From Clostridium sartagoforme (lineage in GTDB: Bacteria > Bacillota > Clostridia > Clostridiales > Clostridiaceae), in assembly GCF_004794105.1 (NCBI RefSeq), contig NZ_SRYR01000001.1, positions 62,001 to 126,000 of the forward strand: 64,000 nt of DNA, read 5' to 3'. The notes beneath the pieces are model-generated. The model ran no database searches and had not been told where the DNA came from. It saw only the letters and a list, made by a program, of their open reading frames with translations. Below, piece after piece: positions 1-8,593 of this stretch. The translations under genes were made by a program, and so were the position numbers. Numbering within the stretch: position 1 is the first letter of the stretch; each line of letters begins with the position of its first letter.

Positions 1-482
1 AAGAAGTGACTAAAGCCTATGAAGATTTATTAAAATCGTTCTTAGAATTAAGATTAAAACCAAGTAAGGAAAAGTTAGAAGAGTTAATAAATAAGGCAGA
101 AAGCGTTGATAGAGATAATTATACAGAAAAGAGCTTGAAGGCTTTAGACAAGGCTTTAGCAAACGCAAAAGAAGTATTTTTAGATGAAGAAGCAACAGAA
201 AAAGAAATTGCTAAGGTTGAAAAAAATTTAGAAGTTGCTTTAAATAGCTTAGTTGAAAAAGATAATAATGAAGATAAGCCAGGTAATGGAGACAATAACG
301 GAAATGAAAGCAACAATGGAAATAATAATGGAAATAACGATGAAAATAATGAAGGTAAGACAAACAATGGAGGAAAACTACCTAACACAGGTGGAACTTC
401 AGCAGTTGCAACAGGATTAATAGGTTTAGCGGTAGCAGGATCAGGAGTAGCTATATTCAAGAAAAAAAATAGAAGAAAGTAA
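1..482 (+). CDS. Sortase-anchored surface protein, C-terminal end (partial)
   Basis: The reading frame is open at the left edge (first whole codon at 3), so only the last ~160 residues of a larger secreted protein are present. They contain a FIVAR-like three-helix repeat (about residues 15-80), an Asn/Gly/Asp/Lys-rich linker of GNNNGN-type repeats, the sortase signal LPNTG, a hydrophobic segment and a KKKNRRK tail. This is the standard cell-wall sorting layout, so the protein is expected to be covalently linked to peptidoglycan. The tail closely resembles that of the GH92 protein downstream, suggesting a duplicated or co-acquired surface-protein pair. The GTG at 6 is an internal valine codon, not a start. 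The enzymatic part lies outside the window. Confidence 0.85.
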   Translation, partial: EVTKAYEDLLKSFLELRLKPSKEKLEELINKAESVDRDNYTEKSLKALDKALANAKEVFLDEEATEKEIAKVEKNLEVALNSLVEKDNNEDKPGNGDNNGNESNNGNNNGNNDENNEGKTNNGGKLPNTGGTSAVATGLIGLAVAGSGVAIFKKKNRRK

Positions 483-585
483 TATTAAACAGTATATATA
501 TTAGCAAATAGAATTTTTGGAATTAGCAAACACTATAAAATATTAAGTGGCAATATCAAAATGAATATTTATACTATACTAAATG

Positions 586-616
586 AAAGAGGTTTCTTAA
601 ATAGGAAACCTCTTTT
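586..616 (+). terminator. Rho-independent terminator after the first surface protein
   Basis: A perfect 11-bp stem (AAAGAGGTTTC at 586-596 with GAAACCTCTTT at 605-615) and an 8-nt loop lie 104 bp beyond the stop codon. The stem is A/T-rich at its foot, so it could act in both directions, but there is no converging gene. Confidence 0.75.
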
Positions 617-1108
617 GGATTTAAATGGTGAATAACTTAGAGGTGTTTCTTGATAGATGGAAATTTATAAAAAAAATACCTAATTTACTTGGTAAAAGTT
701 ATGAAAAAAAAGTTACAAAATCTATAACTTACAAACGTAATATTTTACATATATAATTATTATTGCTATAAGTGATTTATTCAAAATAGAATAATTACTA
801 AGTGATGAATGGTGGAAGAGTCGATTATTTGTAATACAACAAAAGAAAACGATATCTTTAATTTTGATAAATATAATATCTTTTATGTAATTAATATATA
901 AAGTTATATAGAATTATTGATTTATACTGTTTATTTTCTTTAAATAATTAGCTAATATAACTATCACTTTTTTACTTACAAAAATATACTTAAGTGATAA
1001 GTTTATGTTAATAAAATTGAAACATATAAGTTTATTAATATTATATGTTTCAAGAAGATCAATTTAGAAAGCTATTTTAGTTTTCTAAAGTAAAATAATA
1101 ATATTTTA
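617..1108. other. AT-rich intergenic stretch with inverted repeats, no gene seen
   Basis: No reading frame of gene-like composition is seen. Two inverted repeats sit just upstream of the GH92 gene: TATCACTT (962-969) with AAGTGATA (992-999), and a 13-bp TTGAAACATATAA (1017-1029) with TTATATGTTTCAA (1041-1053) around an 11-nt loop. They could be operator sites or leader RNA structure for the mannosidase gene; neither has a T-run typical of a terminator. The gene's ribosome binding site AGGGGGAG is at 1109-1116. Confidence 0.4.
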
Positions 1109-1121
1109 AGGGGGAGAAAAG

Positions 1122-4100
1122 ATGAAAAGTAAGAAATTGCTTCGTTTCATAAGCTGTAGTTTAGCTACGTTTATGACAATAAGTAGTATTCCAGGAACAG
1201 CTATTGGAGGATTAAAAGAAGTTCAAGCTGTTGAAAAAGAAGAAAGCTATACACAGTATGTAGACCCATTTGTATCTACAGAGGTAGACTATGGCCAACT
1301 TTTCCCGGGAAGTGTTGTTCCGAATGGATTAGTTAAACTAAGCCCAGATACTTATCCTCATAATACTCTAGATCATGCTGGATACGATTATAAGAAGCTT
1401 CAAATTCAAGGATTTTCACATACTCGTATTGAGGGTGTTGGTGGTCAAGGGACAGGTGGAGATGTTTTAGTAACGCCTACTTATGTAGAATATACTGAAA
1501 GACCAAATGCAGTAACTAGAGCTATGAAGTACACTAAAGATGTAGAAAGTGCAAAACCTGGTTACTATAGTGTTGAATTAACACCGAACACTGGAAAAGA
1601 TAATGATGTTAAATCAGATACAGAAATGGGAAGAATCAAAGCTGAATTAACAACAGATCAACGTACTGGATATCATAGATATACATTCCCTAAGGCTGGA
1701 AATGTTAATATCTTAGCTGATTTAAATTATACATATCATGGAACTGATATTCGTGATGCCATTTTAGATGTAATAGAAGAAAGTGAAACTACTACTGCAT
1801 TAGGTGGAAGATTTAGTGGTAGAAACGTTGGGGGATCTGGAAAATATACTATGTATTTTTATATGGAAACTAGTAAGCCTGCCAATAACGTTAAAACTTG
1901 GAATGGAAAAAAACTAAGTGATGAAAAGTCTCAAAAAGGAAATGATTTAGGTGCTATTCTTAATTTTGATGTTCAAGAAAACGAAGAATTAGAATTAAAA
2001 GTAAGTATTTCACCAATTAGCGTAGAACAAGCTAAAGTTGATATGCATAATGAAATTAAAGATTGGAATTTTGATGATGCATACAAAAGAGCTGATAAAC
2101 AATGGAATGATGTATTAGGTAAAGTTAGAGTTGAAAGTTCTGAAAAAAGTGATCCTACTGGTGAGTTAAAGAAATTATTCTATACACATTTGTATCATAT
2201 GTTTATGACTCCAGTAAATGCAACAAGTACAAGTGGAACCTTTAGAGGAACTGATGGGAAAATACATAATGCTAAAGATTATACTCACTATGATTCATGG
2301 ACATTATGGGATGATTATCGTAAGTATCCTATGATTGGATTGGTTATGCCAGATACTTATAAAGATATGGTTAAATCAATAGCAAATGCATTAGATTATG
2401 GTATAGTAACATGGTCACATGATAAACAACCAGTTCCTAATGTAAGAACAGAACATGCAGTGGCTTTACTTGCTGATGGTGTTGCTAAAGGGTTTACTGA
2501 TATAGATAACTTAGAAGAAGCATATGAAGAAGCTAAAAAAATTGCAAATAAAGTTATCACAGAAGAAGTAGAAGAAATAGGGTATGTTCCTAATCGTATG
2601 GATCGTACAATGGAATACGCATATGATGATTGGGCTTTATCAATTATTGCAGAAGCTTTAGGTAAAGAAGATGAAGCACAATATTTCTTAGATCGTTCAT
2701 TTAACTATAAAAACATGTTTAGAAAAGATGCTGTACAATCCCCATTTAGTGATCGTAAATTAGGATTAGTATGGAACAAAGATAAAGATGGAAATTGGAG
2801 TAAGAGCAGTCCAACAAAAATTGGTGCAGATGGACTATATCAAGGTTCTATGTGGCAATATACTTGGTATGGATCAAACGATGTTAATGGTTTGATGGAT
2901 TTAATGGGTGGTAAAGAAGCTATGCTTGAAGCGTTACAATATCTTTTTGGAGAACATGCTCCAGATAATGGTAATGCGATGTTGCACAATGCAGCTAATG
3001 AAGTAGAATTACATTCACCATATTTATTTAACTTTGTGGGTAGACCTGATAAAGCACAATATTGGGTAAGACAAATTTATACTGATGAAACATGGAATAC
3101 AGGATATGCGAGTGGTGCTGTTAAAGAAAAAATGTATAAATTAAGTCCACAAGGATACTTAGAAACAATGGATGATGATGCTGGAACTATGGCAATGATG
3201 TTTGTATCAGCAGCAATGGGGATCTTCCCTATGACTCCTGGGGATACAACATTCCAAATTGGTTCACCATTCTTTGAAAGAGTATCTTTAGATGTAGGAA
3301 ATGGAAAAACATTTACAATTGAAGCTAATAATGTTTCAGATGAAAATATGTATATTCAATCAGCAACATTAAATGGAGAATCATTTAATCGTACATGGGT
3401 AGATTACTCTGAAATCACTAGAGGAGGAGTTTTATCTTTTGAAATGGATAATAAACCTTCAGAGTGGGCAAAGGATGGTGTTACAGCTAAATCAAGTAGT
3501 GATAAAGCAAATACAGCATCTTATGATGACGATGAAATTGCTTATTCAACAGGAATGCTTGAAGAGTCTAAATTAAATGATGGTTCTTTTGATCAAAAAT
3601 TAGAAATTACTTTAGAAACAAATGAATTTACAGGTGATGTAAATGAAGATTTAACTGCATTAGGAAAAATTAAAATTTCTAACCTTCCTAAAGGTCTTAA
3701 AGCTTCAGCTGTAAAAACAGATAAAAATAAAGTAGTTGTTTCATTGGATGGAAAAGCTGAAGGTCATGCTTTAAATGATAGTATTAGCAATCTAACAATT
3801 GAAATAACAGACTCTGCAACAAAAACACCTATTATAAATAGTATTCGTAAAATAAAAGATAACATTAAAGTTATGTTTGATGATGATCAATTATCATATT
3901 CATTAAATGAGTTTAATGAAGGTAAAAATGATGATGGATCTATAATAGATACAGCTACAATTACTTTAAGCGGTAATTCAGTATTTACTGGAAACCTTAA
4001 TGAAGATTTTGTAGAGACAGAAAAAGTAATAATAACAAACCTTCCAGAAGGATTAACTGCAAAAGTTATAAAAACAGGAGATAAAACTGTTGTATTAAGT

Positions 4101-6737
4101 TTTGAAGGAAAAGCAAAAAGTCATGATTCAGATGTTGAAATTGAACTTTCATTTAATGATAATGCATTTGATGGAGCTAAAGCTAGTACAATTCATATGA
4201 GTTCTCGTGGAGGAATGACAGCATTATTATTAGATTTTGATTATAATCATACGGCTAATTTGAGAAGAACTATTGCAGAAGCGGAGTATATTAGAGCTAG
4301 TGCTTATAGCAAAGCATCTTATCAAGTTTTACTAGATGAAATTGAAAAAGGAAAGCAGCTTTTAGAAAAAGAAGATGCTACTAGCAAAGAAATAGAGCTA
4401 GCTATTGCTAATATTGTAGATGCTCAAGAACATTTAACTATTCCAAGTGATGGATTTTCAAGATTACAAGCTGAAAAAAGTGATGCATGGTCTGGTGAAA
4501 GCTTAAAGAATGAAAATGGTAATTTAGGTGGGACATATGATGGTGCTTGGATAAGATATGATGGACTTGATTTTGAAGGATTAAATCCATTAATCTTAGA
4601 ACTTCGTTATGATAATGCAAGTGATCGTTGTGCAAGTGATAGTAGTCTAGAAGTAAGGGTAGATGGATTAGATGGTCAATTAATTGGTACTGTTGAGTTA
4701 CCTACTACAGGAAAAGCATGGGGGACATATAAAACAATTCAAGTGGCTATGGATAATCCTGAAATATTAAAAGGTAAACACGATGTATACTTTGTTTTTA
4801 GAGGAACAACTGGTGAAAAACCTTATATAGCAAATGTAGATTATTTACAATTTAGAGAAACAGCAGTTGTCAGTAAAGTTAAGTTAGAAGCTGAGAGAAG
4901 TGATACATGGTCTGATGGAAGCTTAAAGAATGAATCTATAAATTTAGGTGGAACATATGATGAGGCTTGGATTCAGTATAATAATGTAAACTTCGATAAC
5001 CTTAATGCGAATAAAATCAATGTTAGGTATTCTACACGTGTAGATGCTTGTGCTTTAGATGCACGTATTGAAGTGAGAAAAGATAGTAAAGATGGAGAAT
5101 TGTTAGGAACTGTAAATATGCCATTAACTACTGGATGGAGTGACTATCAAGTTGCTACTGTTGAACTAGATAAGCCATTAACTGGTGTTAATAATATTTG
5201 CTTTGTGTTAAGAGGAACTACTGATAGTAAAAGACTATATATTGCAAATGTGGATTATATGGAATTTGAAAAATCAGGTGTTACACATATTGAAGCAGAA
5301 GATAAAAATGATTGGAGTAATGGAGAATTAAAAATTGAAAACATTAGAGACAGCAACGGAAATGAATTAACTGGTGTTGGAGGAACAAGAGGTAATGCAT
5401 GGTTACGCTATAATGATGTTGAATTTAACGGAAAGACAGAAGCTACAGTACGTTATTCTCATAATCCATCAACTGGTGATAACAATTCAAGAATGGATAT
5501 CTACCTAGATAATATGGATGGAAATCCAGTAGGATCAATTGAATTACCAACTACAGGTGGATGGGCAAATTACACATTTGCAAAAACAATATTAAGCGAA
5601 GAGATTACTGGAAAACATGATGTTTATATAAAGTTACACACTGAAAATCCTAGTAAGTGGGTAGCAAATTTTGATTGGTTTGAGTTTGGACAACCAACTG
5701 CAGAAACAGATAAATCTAAGTTACAAGCAAAATATGATGAAAACAAAGATATTCTTAGAGATTCTGGTAAATATCATTATGTAGGATTTAATATTTTCAA
5801 AAATAAAATACTTGATGCTAATATGATATTAGAAAAGAAAGATGCAACCGATAATGATGTAAGAGTTGCTATAAAAAATATTGATAATGCTATTGCTACA
5901 TTACAATATAAGATTGCTTTTGAATTAAATGATTCTCTTCTTGAGTTAAAATCAATCAATGAAGCTGATTATACAAGCGATAGTTATGCAAGATTTATAG
6001 AAGCTATTCAATATGCTGAATCTATTAAAGATGGTAGTGAATACGATGTTTATAAAGGTGCTTATGATGGATTAATAGGAGCACGTTCACAATTAACTTT
6101 ATTAAATAGAAATGATTTAAATGAAATGATTAAGCGTGCTGAATCAATTGATTTAGATCAATATTTAGATGAAGGAAAATCAGAATTTAAAGCAGCTTTA
6201 GAAAATGCTAAAAAAGTTTATGAAACAGTTTCATTAACACAAAAACAAGTTGATGATGCTACAAAGCCATTAGGAGATTCTATAAATGCTCTAAAGAAAA
6301 TTCCAGAAAGTGTATCTAAGGATGAGCTTAATAACCTTATTAAAGAAGTAGAATCTTTAGATAAGAGCAAATATACTGAAGAATCATGGAATGTTATGAT
6401 AGATGCATTAGCAAAAGCAAAAGAAGTTGCAAATAATGAAAATGCAACTCAAGAAGAAGTAGATGAAGCTTACAGAAATCTTGAAAATGCTAAGAACTCT
6501 TTAGTTAAAAATGAAGATAAGCCAGGCGATGGAAATAAGCCAGGTGATGGAGATAAGCCAGGTGAAGGAAACAACAACGGAGATGGGAGTAACAATGAAA
6601 ATAATGATGGTAAGCCAAACGATGAAGGAAAATTACCTAATACAGGAGGTAACTCACCAGTTGTTATAGGTTTATTAGGCTTAGCGTTATCAGCATCAGG
6701 AGTGGCTATATTTAAGAAGAAAAATAAAATCAAATAA
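1122..6737 (+). CDS. Cell-wall-anchored GH92 alpha-mannosidase with CBM6-like modules
   Basis: 1871 residues. The order is: signal peptide (about 1-37), GH92 N-terminal and catalytic domains (about 43-780), two related beta-sandwich repeats (about 804-910 and 920-1010), a FIVAR-like segment, three CBM6-like modules (about 1114-1245, 1254-1385, 1389-1525), further FIVAR-like helical repeats, a Lys/Pro/Gly/Asp linker, LPNTG (1838-1842), a membrane helix and a KKKN tail. Glu627 in ANEVELHSPYLFN matches the family's catalytic-acid motif, and Asp684-686 in MDDDAGTM matches the family's general-base region. GH92 enzymes are Ca-dependent exo-alpha-mannosidases acting on N-glycan or yeast-type mannans; exact linkage cannot be read from sequence. 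The ATG at 1122 follows AGGGGGAG. Arginine codons are unusually often CGN, unlike neighbouring genes. The mannose-6-phosphate isomerase downstream fits use of released mannose. Confidence 0.92.
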   Translation: MKSKKLLRFISCSLATFMTISSIPGTAIGGLKEVQAVEKEESYTQYVDPFVSTEVDYGQLFPGSVVPNGLVKLSPDTYPHNTLDHAGYDYKKLQIQGFSHTRIEGVGGQGTGGDVLVTPTYVEYTERPNAVTRAMKYTKDVESAKPGYYSVELTPNTGKDNDVKSDTEMGRIKAELTTDQRTGYHRYTFPKAGNVNILADLNYTYHGTDIRDAILDVIEESETTTALGGRFSGRNVGGSGKYTMYFYMETSKPANNVKTWNGKKLSDEKSQKGNDLGAILNFDVQENEELELKVSISPISVEQAKVDMHNEIKDWNFDDAYKRADKQWNDVLGKVRVESSEKSDPTGELKKLFYTHLYHMFMTPVNATSTSGTFRGTDGKIHNAKDYTHYDSWTLWDDYRKYPMIGLVMPDTYKDMVKSIANALDYGIVTWSHDKQPVPNVRTEHAVALLADGVAKGFTDIDNLEEAYEEAKKIANKVITEEVEEIGYVPNRMDRTMEYAYDDWALSIIAEALGKEDEAQYFLDRSFNYKNMFRKDAVQSPFSDRKLGLVWNKDKDGNWSKSSPTKIGADGLYQGSMWQYTWYGSNDVNGLMDLMGGKEAMLEALQYLFGEHAPDNGNAMLHNAANEVELHSPYLFNFVGRPDKAQYWVRQIYTDETWNTGYASGAVKEKMYKLSPQGYLETMDDDAGTMAMMFVSAAMGIFPMTPGDTTFQIGSPFFERVSLDVGNGKTFTIEANNVSDENMYIQSATLNGESFNRTWVDYSEITRGGVLSFEMDNKPSEWAKDGVTAKSSSDKANTASYDDDEIAYSTGMLEESKLNDGSFDQKLEITLETNEFTGDVNEDLTALGKIKISNLPKGLKASAVKTDKNKVVVSLDGKAEGHALNDSISNLTIEITDSATKTPIINSIRKIKDNIKVMFDDDQLSYSLNEFNEGKNDDGSIIDTATITLSGNSVFTGNLNEDFVETEKVIITNLPEGLTAKVIKTGDKTVVLSFEGKAKSHDSDVEIELSFNDNAFDGAKASTIHMSSRGGMTALLLDFDYNHTANLRRTIAEAEYIRASAYSKASYQVLLDEIEKGKQLLEKEDATSKEIELAIANIVDAQEHLTIPSDGFSRLQAEKSDAWSGESLKNENGNLGGTYDGAWIRYDGLDFEGLNPLILELRYDNASDRCASDSSLEVRVDGLDGQLIGTVELPTTGKAWGTYKTIQVAMDNPEILKGKHDVYFVFRGTTGEKPYIANVDYLQFRETAVVSKVKLEAERSDTWSDGSLKNESINLGGTYDEAWIQYNNVNFDNLNANKINVRYSTRVDACALDARIEVRKDSKDGELLGTVNMPLTTGWSDYQVATVELDKPLTGVNNICFVLRGTTDSKRLYIANVDYMEFEKSGVTHIEAEDKNDWSNGELKIENIRDSNGNELTGVGGTRGNAWLRYNDVEFNGKTEATVRYSHNPSTGDNNSRMDIYLDNMDGNPVGSIELPTTGGWANYTFAKTILSEEITGKHDVYIKLHTENPSKWVANFDWFEFGQPTAETDKSKLQAKYDENKDILRDSGKYHYVGFNIFKNKILDANMILEKKDATDNDVRVAIKNIDNAIATLQYKIAFELNDSLLELKSINEADYTSDSYARFIEAIQYAESIKDGSEYDVYKGAYDGLIGARSQLTLLNRNDLNEMIKRAESIDLDQYLDEGKSEFKAALENAKKVYETVSLTQKQVDDATKPLGDSINALKKIPESVSKDELNNLIKEVESLDKSKYTEESWNVMIDALAKAKEVANNENATQEEVDEAYRNLENAKNSLVKNEDKPGDGNKPGDGDKPGEGNNNGDGSNNENNDGKPNDEGKLPNTGGNSPVVIGLLGLALSASGVAIFKKKNKIK

Positions 6738-6861
6738 TTACTATTAAAGATTTGAATAGACACAGGGGGAATATGGAACAGTAGATATATTCCTGTAATG
6801 TTAAATCAGTAGAAGTAAGGTTTTGATAAGGTTATAGTAAAATAGAAATAAGTAGTTAATT

Positions 6862-6899
6862 TTTATAGACTTAAAAGAATAAACTTTTAAGTCTATAAA
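6862..6899 (+). terminator. Terminator behind the GH92 gene
   Basis: A 16-bp perfect stem (TTTATAGACTTAAAAG at 6862-6877 with its complement at 6884-6899) with a 6-nt loop is followed by TTTATTTTT. It lies about 125 bp past the GH92 stop. Being A/T-rich it is weaker than its length suggests. Confidence 0.65.
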
Positions 6900-6930
6900 T
6901 TTATTTTTAGAAATATGAGTAGTCTAATAA

Positions 6931-7197
6931 AAGAATTTTGGAGGATTAGATGAAAAAGTAAGAATAATTTCTATTTATAGTCTAATGAAGGAGTTAAATG
7001 AAATTGAAAATATTAAAAATGTAGCGATAATATATAGAAATGATATTTACATAGATATAGTTCCATTAAGTTGCTCTAAAGTTTATGAATTAAAAGAGTT
7101 GAGAGAACAAATTATTAAATAGAATATTTATTCTATAGGTGATTCACGGAATGACGAAAGTATGTTGGAAATAGTAAAAAAATTGTTTTGTTTTTAA
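6931..7197 (+). pseudogene. Remnant of a Cof-type HAD phosphatase (C-terminal part)
   Basis: Reading from 6931 in one frame gives a gene-like stretch that includes ENIKNVAIIYRNDIYIDIVP, then SKVYELKELREQI, an in-frame TAG at 7120-7122, and then YSIGDSRNDESMLEIVKK before a TAA at 7195-7197. IGDSxNDxxML is HAD motif IV, and SKxxALKxL followed by it is the arrangement of Cof-like sugar-phosphate hydrolases. The N-terminal two thirds with the DxD nucleophile motif is missing, and the ATG nearest the Shine-Dalgarno-like GGAGG (6950) runs into a stop after three codons. The parent may have been a sugar phosphatase of the neighbouring mannose locus; that link is inference. Confidence 0.75.
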
Positions 7198-7257
7198 TCA
7201 TATATAGGATGAATTGGAAAATTTATATTGAAAAATCAGTTTAATAGGAGGAGTATT

Positions 7258-8196
7258 ATGTATCCAATTAGATTCGAAAACTTATATTATGAAAAAATTT
7301 GGGGGGGAAGAGACTTTGAGGCATTCAGAGATAATATGCCTGATGGAGAAATCGGTGAAACATGGGATATAGCTTGCCATCCAAATGGAACAGGAATAGT
7401 TGCTAATGGTGAATTAAAAGGTATTAAATTTGATGAATTAATAAATAAACTTGGACATGATTTAGTTGGTAATAAGATAACTTTAGAAAAGTTACCACTA
7501 CTTATTAAATTAATAAGTTCAAAGGAAAAATTATCAGTTCAAGTTCATCCAGGAGATGAATATGCAGCAAAGCATGAATGTGACTATGGTAAAACTGAAG
7601 CTTGGTATGTTATGGATGCAAAGCTAGGTGCTTCATTAATAGTTGGAACAAAAAATTGTACTAAAGAAGAATTTGAGGAAGCAATAAAAAATAATAAAGT
7701 TGAAGAATATTTAAATAAAATAGAAGTTAAAAAGGGAGACTGTTTTTTAATAAACAGTGGATTAGTACATGCTATTTGTGAAGGTGTTATTATAGCTGAA
7801 ATACAACAAAATAGTGATGTTACTTACAGAGTATATGACTATGGAAGACCTAGGGAAATACATGTAGAAAAAGCTCTTGATGTTATTAATTTTGATCTTC
7901 AATGTGAAAACTTAAGTGAAAAAACAGAAGAAGAGTTCGATGGATATAGTCATATCTTACTATGTAAAAATGAATACTTTGGAATTGAAAAAATAACGAT
8001 AGATTCACAATATAATGATATAAGTGATATAGAAAAATTTGATATGCTAACTTGCGTAGACGGAGAAGGAACAATAGAAGGAAAAGACTTTACAGAAAGA
8101 ATAAGAACAGGAGATAGTTATTTAATTCCAGCTAGCTTAGGTGAATACACAATTAGGGGTAAAGCTATAATTTTAAAAAGCTATCCGGTTATATAG
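7258..8196 (+). CDS. manA: Class I mannose-6-phosphate isomerase
   Basis: 312 residues, a normal size for the short Firmicute class I (cupin) isomerase, which interconverts mannose 6-phosphate and fructose 6-phosphate in the cytoplasm. The N-terminal YPIRFENLYYEKIWGG, the KLISSKEKLSVQVHPGDEYA segment with the zinc-binding Gln-x-His, and TEAWYVMDA are family hallmarks. I start it at ATG 7258, which has TAGGAGG a few bases upstream; the in-frame TTG at 7228 has no such site. It lies downstream of the secreted GH92 alpha-mannosidase, so it probably channels released mannose, after uptake and phosphorylation by a system not in the window, into glycolysis. Confidence 0.93.
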   Translation: MYPIRFENLYYEKIWGGRDFEAFRDNMPDGEIGETWDIACHPNGTGIVANGELKGIKFDELINKLGHDLVGNKITLEKLPLLIKLISSKEKLSVQVHPGDEYAAKHECDYGKTEAWYVMDAKLGASLIVGTKNCTKEEFEEAIKNNKVEEYLNKIEVKKGDCFLINSGLVHAICEGVIIAEIQQNSDVTYRVYDYGRPREIHVEKALDVINFDLQCENLSEKTEEEFDGYSHILLCKNEYFGIEKITIDSQYNDISDIEKFDMLTCVDGEGTIEGKDFTERIRTGDSYLIPASLGEYTIRGKAIILKSYPVI

Positions 8197-8253
8197 TTTT
8201 TTAGTTATGAAATAATTATTCTTAAAAAATATAATAAATAGAAAATAAAGGTG

Positions 8254-8295
8254 CCTCTAAGTAAATAAGTTGAAGATATATGATTTACTTAGAGG
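8254..8295 (+). promoter_or_regulatory. Hairpin that contains the ribosome binding site of the 26-residue peptide
   Basis: CCTCTAAGTAAAT (8254-8266) pairs perfectly with ATTTACTTAGAGG (8283-8295) around a 16-nt loop. The 3' arm ends in AGAGG, which continues as AGAGGGG, the Shine-Dalgarno of the small gene starting at 8307. There is no T-run, so it is not a plus-strand terminator. A TATAAT at 8230-8235 could give a transcript starting close upstream, though no good -35 is seen. Confidence 0.55.
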
Positions 8296-8306
8296 GGAAA
8301 TTGTCT

Positions 8307-8387
8307 ATGAGTATGATATTATTAGCTATAACTGCAATTATAATATTTGTAGCAATATTAATAGTAATTAAGCTTTACAAGGCATAA
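8307..8387 (+). CDS. 26-residue single-helix membrane peptide (type I toxin-like)
   Basis: ATG at 8307 to TAA at 8385-8387 encodes MSMILLAITAIIIFVAILIV then IKLYKA: one hydrophobic helix with a short basic tail. AGAGGGG (8291-8297) sits 9 nt before the start. The gene is flanked by the RBS-containing hairpin upstream and a terminator just downstream, so it looks like a self-contained transcription unit. Size, composition and sequestered RBS resemble type I toxin peptides or small membrane regulators, but I recognise no named family and see no clear antisense RNA gene. A chance open frame is possible at this length, although the ordered signals around it argue against that. Confidence 0.5.
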   Translation: MSMILLAITAIIIFVAILIVIKLYKA

Positions 8388-8410
8388 ATTTAGGCATTAA
8401 AGCACTTATA

Positions 8411-8440
8411 GGACTGTTTGTATGACAGCCCCTTTATTTT
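8411..8440 (+). terminator. Terminator after the 26-residue peptide
   Basis: GGACTGT (8411-8417) pairs with ACAGCC (8425-8430) with one mismatch, followed by CCTTTATTTTT. It belongs to the GGCTGT/ACAGCC type of terminator seen repeatedly in this window. Confidence 0.5.
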
Positions 8441-8501
8441 TATCAAGTAAAAGGGATTTAAATAGTAGGAATATAAATTAATATTATAATAATTAAAAAT
8501 T

Positions 8502-8543
8502 GTAACTAATGTTACCGAGTTTAACTTCTAATGTTTATATAAT
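8502..8543 (+). promoter_or_regulatory. hcp promoter with Crp/Fnr-type palindrome at about -41.5
   Basis: GTAAC-TAAT-GTTAC (8502-8515) is a perfect palindrome. A TATAAT -10 box is at 8538-8543 with no recognisable -35 at the usual distance. Assuming transcription starts about 7 bases past the -10, the palindrome centre is near -41.5, the class II activator position of Crp/Fnr proteins. The adjacent Crp/Fnr-family gene at 10388 is the likely binder. Confidence 0.7.
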
Positions 8544-8593
8544 ATAACCATAAAGTAATTAATTAAAGAATTCGAAATAGGGGGAATTGTTTT

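Noticed and set aside
7228..7257. Upstream TTG start for manA
   Set aside because: No ribosome binding site, while ATG 7258 has TAGGAGG at proper distance and matches the family N-terminus.
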